From: Planktothrix rubescens CCAP 1459/22
GTDB taxonomy: Bacteria > Cyanobacteriota > Cyanobacteriia > Cyanobacteriales > Microcoleaceae
Length of the DNA stretch: 64,000 bases
Assembly (NCBI GenBank): GCA_904830895.1
Contig: LR882958.1
Span: forward strand, 4,793,501 to 4,857,500
Reading direction: 5' to 3'
Within the stretch, counting starts at the first letter, position 1; each line of letters starts with the position of its first letter. Made by a program: the position numbers and the translations under genes. Under the pieces are notes generated by a model. It did no database searches. It saw only the letters and a list, made by a program, of their open reading frames with translations, and was not told the DNA's origin. This document shows positions 34,725-42,100 of this stretch, piece after piece.

Positions 34725-36395
34725 ATGTTAACTGGCCCAAAAGAGGAAACGGCACAACACAATGGGGAAGTAAAACATCCCGTTCAGTTCTCGGAAGTTC
34801 CCCGACGGCGATGGAAACCTTGGATGATTGCAATTTTGGCTTCGGGACTATTGGCTATTCTGGCAACGGTTTATTTGGCCCGGAGTCGGAATCAAATTAA
34901 GCCCGATGCGATCGCGACCCTGACGGTTCCGGTGGAAGCGAAGGATTTAACGGTGAAAATTACCGCCAGTGGGGTAGTTCAACCCGTGCGCCGGGTAAAC
35001 CTCAGTCCCAAAACCCAAGGGCGGTTAGCGCAATTATATGTGGAACAGGGGGATATTGTCCAAGCTGGGGATATTGTGGCGCGGATGGAAAGTGGCGAAA
35101 TTGAAGCCCAACTGTTCCAAGCCCAAGCCCGTTTGGATCGGGTTAAAGCTAATTTAGACAAGCTGCAAACCGGAACCCGACCGGAGGAAATTGTTCAAGC
35201 TCAAGCTCGTTTAAATCAGGTTAAAGCTAATTTATCTCAACTGCGATCGGGGACTCGTCCCGAAGAAATTGCTCAGGCAAAAGCTCGCTTAAAAGAATCG
35301 GAATCTCGTTTAAAAGATACCCAATCAGGTAGTTTAATTGATGAAATTGATCAAGCAAAAGCTCGAATTGATGCCAACAAAGCCGAATTAAAATTAGCAG
35401 TAGAACGGGTACAACGCTATCAAGATTTAAAGGGAGAAGGGGCAATTTCTCAGGATAAATTAGATGAATATTTACGCGATGAACGCAGGTTAGAAGCACT
35501 ACAAAATGAAGTCGAAAAACGTTTAGAACAATTACAACAAGTTCAGCGATCGCAAATTCAACAAAGACAAGCTAATGTTGAACAGGAACGTCAAGCCTTA
35601 AATCAACTAAAAAATGGCACTCGTTCAGAAGAAATTGCTCGTTCAGAAGCTGAAGTTGCTGAATCCCAAAGTAAATTAAATCAGTTAAAAAATGGCACTC
35701 GTTCAGAGGAAATTACCTCCGCAAAAGCGGAAGTTGCTGAAGCCGAAGGACAGGTAAAATTCTATCAAGTTCAAATCGAAGATACCAAAGTTCGTGCCCC
35801 GTTTTCGGGAATTATTACCCAACGTTATGCCGTTGAAGGTGCCTTTGTTACCCCAGCAACTTCAGCTTCCGAAGCCACTTCAGCCACTTCCACTTCTATT
35901 GTTGCTTTAGCCAAAGATATAGAAGTTTTAGCTAAAATTCCAGAGGCGGATATTGCTCAAATTAAACCTAATCAACCCGTTGAAATTATTGCCGACTCCT
36001 ATCCCGATCAAGTATTTAAAGGTCGAGTTAATATTATTGCCCCCGAAGCGGTAAAAGAACGGGATGTTACGTTATTTCAAGCTCGAATTATTATCGAAAC
36101 CGGAAAAGATCAACTTCAGTCGGGAATGAATGTTGATTTACGTTTTATTGGGGAGAAACTCAAACAAGCGTTAGTGGTTCCCACCGTTGCTATTGTAACA
36201 AATAAAGGTCAAGCGGGGGTGTTACTTCCCGATGCTAATAATAAGCCACAATTTCACCCCGTTACCGTTGGTTCCCAAATCGGTAATCAAATTCAAGTAT
36301 TGAAAGGTTTACAAACTGGAGATCGGGTTTTTATTGAGTTACCCAAAGGACAAAAATTAGGTGATATTTTTAAGGAGAAAATGGATAACCCGTAG
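34725..36395 (+). CDS. HlyD/MacA-type membrane-fusion (periplasmic adaptor) protein
   Basis: A membrane anchor (about 34-52, MIAILASGLLAILATVYLA) is followed by a barrel-sandwich hybrid half (VQPVRRVNLSPKTQGRLAQL), a long helical hairpin and the second lipoyl half (VRAPFSGIITQRYAVEGAF), then the beta-barrel domain. The hairpin contains at least four similar coiled-coil units with the word GTRPEEI or GTRSEEI, evidence of internal duplication. Such adaptors bridge ABC or RND pumps to outer-membrane TolC. No ABC ATPase, permease or RND gene lies next to it. Downstream there is a miniature element instead, so the partner is encoded elsewhere or was lost. Confidence 0.9.
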   Translation: MLTGPKEETAQHNGEVKHPVQFSEVPRRRWKPWMIAILASGLLAILATVYLARSRNQIKPDAIATLTVPVEAKDLTVKITASGVVQPVRRVNLSPKTQGRLAQLYVEQGDIVQAGDIVARMESGEIEAQLFQAQARLDRVKANLDKLQTGTRPEEIVQAQARLNQVKANLSQLRSGTRPEEIAQAKARLKESESRLKDTQSGSLIDEIDQAKARIDANKAELKLAVERVQRYQDLKGEGAISQDKLDEYLRDERRLEALQNEVEKRLEQLQQVQRSQIQQRQANVEQERQALNQLKNGTRSEEIARSEAEVAESQSKLNQLKNGTRSEEITSAKAEVAEAEGQVKFYQVQIEDTKVRAPFSGIITQRYAVEGAFVTPATSASEATSATSTSIVALAKDIEVLAKIPEADIAQIKPNQPVEIIADSYPDQVFKGRVNIIAPEAVKERDVTLFQARIIIETGKDQLQSGMNVDLRFIGEKLKQALVVPTVAIVTNKGQAGVLLPDANNKPQFHPVTVGSQIGNQIQVLKGLQTGDRVFIELPKGQKLGDIFKEKMDNP

Positions 36396-36410
36396 GGGCG
36401 GGTTCTGTAA

Positions 36411-36551
36411 TATAGCAGGGAACACCGGAACAGCCCCCCCAAATCCCCCGTGCACAGGGGGCTAGGGGGGGAGGGAACACCGGGGGAAAATACTTCACCG
36501 TCTGGGTTCCAAGATCCGTCTGGTGTCCTAACTGCCTTAGCGGTTGCTATA
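36411..36551. mobile_element. TATAGCA-ended miniature element, copy 2
   Basis: It starts TATAGCAGGGAACACCGGAA and ends GCGGTTGCTATA. The body matches copy 1 almost throughout (ACTTCACCGTCTGGGTTCC, CCTAACTGCC). It inserted 15 bases after the adaptor gene's stop codon. Confidence 0.75.
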
Positions 36552-36690
36552 TACCTTGTTCCCCTTTCCGGTAATCATTGACTTTTTTCAGTTTCTCTAA
36601 GCGACCCAAATTTAAACCCAGAGGGATAGCGAGGCTCCCGACAAGAGAACAGACATTATAGCCATTTTGCCTGAGCCTTGCAGAAACCAT
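36547..36690 (-). pseudogene. Possible rhodanese-like C-terminal fragment
   Basis: Forty-seven codons begin MVSARLRQNGYNVCSLVGSL, which resembles the segment after the catalytic loop of rhodanese sulfurtransferases (RSA..LRQ.GY.V..L.GG). The catalytic CRxGxR part is missing, and the frame ends inside the end of the adjacent miniature element. It is probably a remnant truncated on both sides; a chance match is possible. Confidence 0.3.
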
Positions 36691-36697
36691 CAAATAA

Positions 36698-37657
36698 TTA
36701 TTGATTTAATACCCCTAAAACCGTATCATGAATAATCCCATTACTAACAATAATACCCCGGTTATCTAACATCTTAGGATTAGAGGCAAAATCCAAAGGT
36801 TTACCAAACATATCACTCACCCGTCCCCCCGCTTCTTCTACTACAATTGCCCCCGCCGCATGATCCCAAATATTCTCCCGATAATTAGGGGTTTTAGGAG
36901 AGGGAAGTCGCAAATATAAAGCCGCTTTTCCAGACGCCACCGCCCCATATTTTGCCTGAGAATCCATCTTAACTGCTGGGGCAATAATTCCCACCGCTTT
37001 AGCCACAGCATCCTGGCGTTCAATATCACCATGACTGGCTTCAATACTACCTACAAATCGCAGATTTTCCATATCATTTTCCGGTACAACTTGAATCGGA
37101 ATTTCTTCCCCCGTGGCTACTATTATCATCGTTGCACCCTGTCCCCTAACCGCCACAAATAGGGCCCCAGGTTGATGATTTTCCACCGGATAAGCTGGGC
37201 ATCCCATCACCCCAACTTTCACCTCTCCATCCTCAATTAAAGCCAAGGCGATCGCATATTGATCCTGTCTTAAAAAGCCCTTTGTACCATCAATTGGGTC
37301 TAATGTCCAAAACCTTTTTTCAACCTTGCCATTCCCTTGATTAATCCAGTTTATAATTTGTTCTGAAGTAGCATCAGGAATAATTTCCTGTACATATTCA
37401 GTAATTTTTGCTAAATTTTCCGCCATTTCTGGAGTTTGTAATTCCGTGGCATCTTCTTCCCCGACAACGGGATCATTAGGGAATACTTCTGCTAAAGCTT
37501 TACAAATAATAGCTTGAGAACCATAATCAGCCACGGTGACAGGACTTTTATCATTTTTCTCCATAGCTTGGGGAATATTTTCCCGCACTCTTTCACACAG
37601 TTTCCAAGCACTTAATGTGGCTGTAATCGCAATTTCTTTTTCTTTTTCGTAGGACAT
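36698..37657 (-). CDS. 3'(2'),5'-bisphosphate nucleotidase (HAL2-like, IMPase superfamily)
   Basis: Inositol-monophosphatase-superfamily metal motifs are present: VVGEEDA (about residues 64-70), LDPIDGTKGFLR, and WDHAAGAIVVEEAGG. The KSPVTVADYGSQAII region and GFLRQDQYA match HAL2/PAP phosphatases, which remove the 3' phosphate of PAP formed during sulfate assimilation and are inhibited by lithium and sodium. CysQ is the bacterial counterpart. The ATG at 37657 has GGAG five bases upstream (MSYEKEKEIAI); eight more codons are open before it. A MITE-like repeat fills the space upstream. Confidence 0.87.
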   Translation of the reverse strand: MSYEKEKEIAITATLSAWKLCERVRENIPQAMEKNDKSPVTVADYGSQAIICKALAEVFPNDPVVGEEDATELQTPEMAENLAKITEYVQEIIPDATSEQIINWINQGNGKVEKRFWTLDPIDGTKGFLRQDQYAIALALIEDGEVKVGVMGCPAYPVENHQPGALFVAVRGQGATMIIVATGEEIPIQVVPENDMENLRFVGSIEASHGDIERQDAVAKAVGIIAPAVKMDSQAKYGAVASGKAALYLRLPSPKTPNYRENIWDHAAGAIVVEEAGGRVSDMFGKPLDFASNPKMLDNRGIIVSNGIIHDTVLGVLNQ

Positions 37658-37675
37658 AAAAACTCCAATAATGGG

Positions 37676-37753
37676 GATCACAGATTTAAAAGGATTTCAC
37701 GGATTTCACGGATTTTAATCTGCGTTAATCTGCGTAATCTTCTTAAATCCGTG
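37676..37753. repeat. ATCACGGATTTAAG-type inverted repeat element, copy 1
   Basis: The left end GATCACAGATTTAAAAGGAT and the right end (inverse ACACGGATTTAAGAAGAT) pair imperfectly. The interior has ATTTCACGGATTTCACGG and TTAATCTGCGTTAATCTGCG direct words. Related copies lie at 49686-49766 and 53285-53363. Confidence 0.75.
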
Positions 37754-37757
37754 TTTA

Positions 37758-38300
37758 TTATTTTAAACAATAAAAGGTTAAAGCACAATTGCCGTAGGTT
37801 TTTTCTCGACAGATTTCTAGGTCTGTAATTGGTTGAATCTGCCAACGATGGGTATGGTGTTCTACGGCAATTTCTCCGTGATCAGATAGAAGTTGATATT
37901 GAGATATGGCTTCTAATACAGGTTGATAAAGATTGCTATTATAGGGCGGATCAAAATAAATACAATCAAATTTTTGCCCCGATAATATCTTTAATTTCCC
38001 TAAAATATCTCCCCGAATTACTTGAATTTGTTGGGAAGAATCCGCCATTGTTTGCCAATTTTCTTGAATAACTTTACAGGCTTTCCCGTGTTGTTCAATC
38101 CCGATCACAACCGCCGCCCCCCGACATAATGCCTCGGCCCCCATTGACCCACTACCCGTACATAAATCTAACCAGCAACAGCCTTTTATTTTAACCTGCC
38201 AAATATTAAAAACCGCTTCCCTCACCCTAGCTAATGTCGGTCTGGTTTCTTCTCCAGGTAAGGTTTTTAATAGGCGGTTTCCATAGATTCTTAAACTCAA
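37758..38300 (-). CDS. rsmD: 16S rRNA (guanine966-N2)-methyltransferase
   Basis: RsmD methylates G966 of 16S rRNA with S-adenosylmethionine. The SAM-binding loop reads LDLCTGSGSMGAEAL (about 43-57) and the catalytic motif FDPPYNS is near 115. The N-terminal LRIYGNRLLKTLPGEETRPT matches the family's RNA-binding start. Translation begins at a TTG at 38300, with AGAGGA eight bases upstream. At 180 residues it is normal length. It lies between hisH upstream and the HAL2-like gene downstream, all on the minus strand. Confidence 0.93.
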   Translation of the reverse strand: MSLRIYGNRLLKTLPGEETRPTLARVREAVFNIWQVKIKGCCWLDLCTGSGSMGAEALCRGAAVVIGIEQHGKACKVIQENWQTMADSSQQIQVIRGDILGKLKILSGQKFDCIYFDPPYNSNLYQPVLEAISQYQLLSDHGEIAVEHHTHRWQIQPITDLEICREKTYGNCALTFYCLK

Positions 38301-38338
38301 AAATTTATTCCTCTAATCAATAATAAACTGGGTTTATA

Positions 38339-39001
38339 TTATACAGAAACTTGGTTTCTCATCTCAATGGTTTGAGGTTCACCCTGAACTAATTCAACAA
38401 AATTATCCAATATTTTTAACCCGGCGTTAGAGGATTTTTCCGGGTGAAATTGTACCGCCATCACGTTATCTTTTGCGATCGCAGCCGTGATAATTTGACT
38501 TCCATGTTGAATGGTAGCGGCGGTTAAATTCCTATCAGTTGGATCAACATAATAGGAATGCACAAAATATACCCAAGGTTGGGAACCAATGGTTTTCCAT
38601 AATGGTAAATCAGGTTGAATTAAAGATAGTTGATTCCAACCAATATGGGGTATAGTTAACCCAGGTTCGGACTGAAAACGTCGGACTGTTCCAGGGAATA
38701 TTCCTAAGCCTTTTTCTTGACCTTCTTCTGAAGATTCAAACAGAATTTGTAACCCTAAACAAATCCCTAAAAAGGGAATACCGGAAGCAATTACATCTTG
38801 AATTGGTTCGACTAAATTGCGCGATCGCAAATGTTGCATCGCGGGGTCAAAGGAACCCACCCCAGGTAATACAACCGCATCAGCATTTTTAATAATTGTA
38901 GCTGAGTCAGTTACTTGAGGTGTTACCCCGGCTTTTTCTAAGCCTTTACAAACGGAGTGCAAATTCCCCATATCATAGTCAATTACCGCGATCACAGACA
39001 T
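38339..39001 (-). CDS. hisH: Imidazole glycerol phosphate synthase, glutaminase subunit
   Basis: HisH hydrolyses glutamine and channels ammonia to HisF, producing IGP and AICAR in histidine synthesis. Cys81 in GICLGLQILFE is the nucleophile, and the His-Glu pair lies in VQFHPEKSS near 195. VLPGVGSFDPAM and the oxyanion region are intact. AAGGA lies about nine bases before the ATG at 39001. AICAR made here is the substrate of PurH at the left of the window, a metabolic link only. No other his genes are adjacent. Confidence 0.95.
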   Translation of the reverse strand: MSVIAVIDYDMGNLHSVCKGLEKAGVTPQVTDSATIIKNADAVVLPGVGSFDPAMQHLRSRNLVEPIQDVIASGIPFLGICLGLQILFESSEEGQEKGLGIFPGTVRRFQSEPGLTIPHIGWNQLSLIQPDLPLWKTIGSQPWVYFVHSYYVDPTDRNLTAATIQHGSQIITAAIAKDNVMAVQFHPEKSSNAGLKILDNFVELVQGEPQTIEMRNQVSV

Positions 39002-39084
39002 TGATTTATTTCCTTATCCTGTGGTTTGAAACTATTTTAATTTTACCATTTTTTCTGCTTTGTTAAAATATTTTTTTGTAAGAT

Positions 39085-39127
39085 GATCCCCCCTAACCCC
39101 CATTAATAAGGGGGATTTAGGGGGATC
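39085..39127. repeat. GATCCCCC palindrome between hisH and the macroglobulin gene
   Basis: GATCCCCCCTAACCCCC (39085-39101) pairs with GGGGGATTTAGGGGGATC (39110-39127). It begins about five bases past the macroglobulin stop codon and so can act as that gene's terminator. Its sequence is of the widespread 'CCCCCTAACCCCC' repeat type. Confidence 0.6.
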
Positions 39128-39131
39128 TCAA

Positions 39132-42100
39132 CTAAGATTTAGAAACCAATAAAGTTGTCGATGCACTGCGGCCAAATTGTTCGGGAGTATGTTGTAATTT
39201 CGCTTCCGCACCCGGCCATAAATATTCCCCTGGAGTAACAGCACGAACTAAATAATGTAGTTGATAAATCCCCGGTTCTAAGCGATCGCTATAGGCAGTA
39301 ATTCGGTCATTATGAACCGTTTGATAGTCAATTTGCCAACTACTTTTTTGAGCTTCTACTGCTAAATTACTGGTTTTAAAACTAGCATTAATAGCTTCAA
39401 ATCCAGCCGGAAGTGGATCGGTAATCATTACTTGATTAACGGGACGGTCAGTAATAATATCTAAACCGATATCAAACACTTGTCCGGGTGTCACTTTGAG
39501 CAGATCTTTAGGGGAATTAAGGTCAATTATCTGTAGAACTTTATCCTCATTGGCAGGGCGAATTGTGCGGGTAATTCTTAACCCATTTAAACGTCCGGGT
39601 TGATTTCCTTCTAAACGATATCGATAGGCGACCCAATAATTTAATTTACCTTGATTAGACGGTTCTAAAATCAAATTATTTTCGCCCTTGGGTAATTCCG
39701 ACATAGGTATATTCAAACTAAAATTAGAATCTTTATACCCTTTGAATTGAGTTTCTCCTAATGTTTGATCTCCTAAATTAATCGCCACATTAAAGTTAGG
39801 TGGTGTAGCTTCAGTTTGACTGTATGCAGTTAAAGCTGTTAACGCCTGGGCATTATCATAACTGCCTCCCCAGGTTCCATCTCGACGCAGATTTAATAAA
39901 CTTTCCACTAGCTTATCAACGGTGGCAGATTGGGGATTTTTAGTTAACAATAAACGTAACCCTTGGGATTGAATCGTTGTATCAGAATTCAACCAACTAT
40001 AACCTTGAGGTAAGTTCAGAGTTGCTGTTCTTCCGGTTACATAAATCTGTTTTTGCACTTGCTCAAATAGACGATTATACTCCTGTTTCCATTGGGGAAA
40101 TTGAGATAAATATTGTACAAATTTAATCTGGGTAACTTGATCAAATTTATCAAAATTTTGCAAGATATCATCTAAGAAATCACTGCGTTTTTCTCCCAGA
40201 GCATCTAAAGCAATTAAGGCATTTAAACGGATTTGATTTTTGCAAACTTCATCGGTACAAAAATCATATTTTAGGGGATCATTTACTCCTTGAGTTAGAT
40301 AGGTTTTGAGAGATTTAATTAACTCAGAATTAACCGAAAATCCAGCATTTTGAGCTTGAGCTAAGGCTTCCCCAGTATAAGCAGAAAGGAAAGGACTAGA
40401 GACTATTGAACCAGGATAGGCTGTAATTCCACCGTCTTCTAGTTGCAGTGTTTTAATATCTGTTAAAGCGGTTTTAGCCCGTTCAGGTAACTGCAAATTA
40501 CTGAAATTTTGACCGTATTTTTTACCCAAAATCTGCATATTAGCAGCAATAATTAATTCACTAACAGCAGGTTCGAGAAACGGCCATTTTTCTCGATTAA
40601 ATACCTGTTGAGCGGAAGCAGTTAGTTGGGGAATTAGGGTACTCGCTAAATTAATATCTAATCCTCCGAAATCGGGAACTACTTTTTTACTGATATTCAG
40701 GGGAATTGTGACAGTATTGGTTGTCCGTCCTGACTCAATTACTTGTTCATTTACGTCAAAAGTTTTAACAGTTAAAGGCACTTCAAACCCATCGGATTTA
40801 CCGTTAAATTCCGTGGTAAATTGAACTTGAGCCTCCCCCGCTTGTTTAACTAAAATTGGAAAGCGATAGGCATTTGTTCCCGCTTCTGCGTTGGTTTTTA
40901 AGGTTTGTTGATTGGCGTTTCCAGGGGAAAATTGAATCCCACCGTTAACAGTTCCAGTAATATTTAATTTGCCCTTTTCTTCGGTTAAATTTGTAATAGA
41001 TAATCCGGCTAAAATGCGATCGCCAGGACGGGCAAATTGTGGTAAAATGGGGTTAGAAATTAATGCTTGAGTGGTCATAAATGTAGTTTCAGCCGACCCA
41101 AATTTTTGACTCCCATCCGTTGCTATTACCATCACTCGCCAGGTAGTTAAATCATCAGGAAGTTTAAAATTAACCGTGGCTTTTCCTTGATTATCGGTAA
41201 CAATTGAACCATTATAAAATGCTAGGGCTTGAAAGTTTTTACGAATTCGAGGATTAGCTGTAGCAGTAGACAAACCGCCTCCATAACCCCAACCTTTTTC
41301 TAAAGCAGAGGCTAATTGATTTAAAATAACCGCCGGACGATTATCACTAAATCTTGTGGAAATTGGTTGTTCCGCATAGACGGTTTCTATTAAATTCGGA
41401 GGTCGATAATTATTGAGTTGTAAAACTGAATCATTGACCACCATCACGGTGAATTGTCCGCGAATAGGTTGATTTTTGGTATCAGTTAAAGTTAGGTCTA
41501 AGGTCTGTTGGGAACCAGGTTCTAGTTTGGCTTGTTGGGGATTAACTTGGACTTGCAAATATTGATCTTCTAGGTTAATTTTAAAGGGCGTAAATCCAAT
41601 TTTAGCTAAATTTTCTAAACTCCCAGGTTCGAGTTCGGAAATCGGTTTTCCTTGTCGAACTAATACCGCTTCAACTGCCGCATTTGGTAACATTTCCGGG
41701 GTGACTTGAAACTGAATTTCTGGCGCACCACCTTTAACTTTAATTAGCTTTTCATAAAGGGGTTTATCCCGTACTACGGCAAAATATAATTCTGCTTCTG
41801 GATAGGGAGATTGAATTAAAGCCGTTGCAGTTTCTCCGGGTTTATAAGTAGTTTTATTCAGTTTAATTATTAATTGTTCTTCATCTCCTCCCCAATAAAC
41901 TAACCCACTTCCTGTCACCCAAATTTGTAAATCCGTGGCGGTAATTTCATTATTCCCATCGCTAAAATTAGCACGAATGCGATAGGAACCGGACTCTGGG
42001 GCGGTTAAATCAACCTTTTGTTCCTTTTGACCCGACTTAATATCAACTTGAGCAACGGTTTGATATTGAATTTGATTTTTAGGGGTTCGCGCTCCTTCAA

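Larger units (their letters stand above)
36396..36697. other. Intergenic region after the adaptor gene
   Basis: The gap is filled by the TATAGCA-ended element (36411-36551) and, beyond it, a short minus-strand frame that looks like a protein fragment (36547-36690). No complete gene was seen. Confidence 0.6.
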
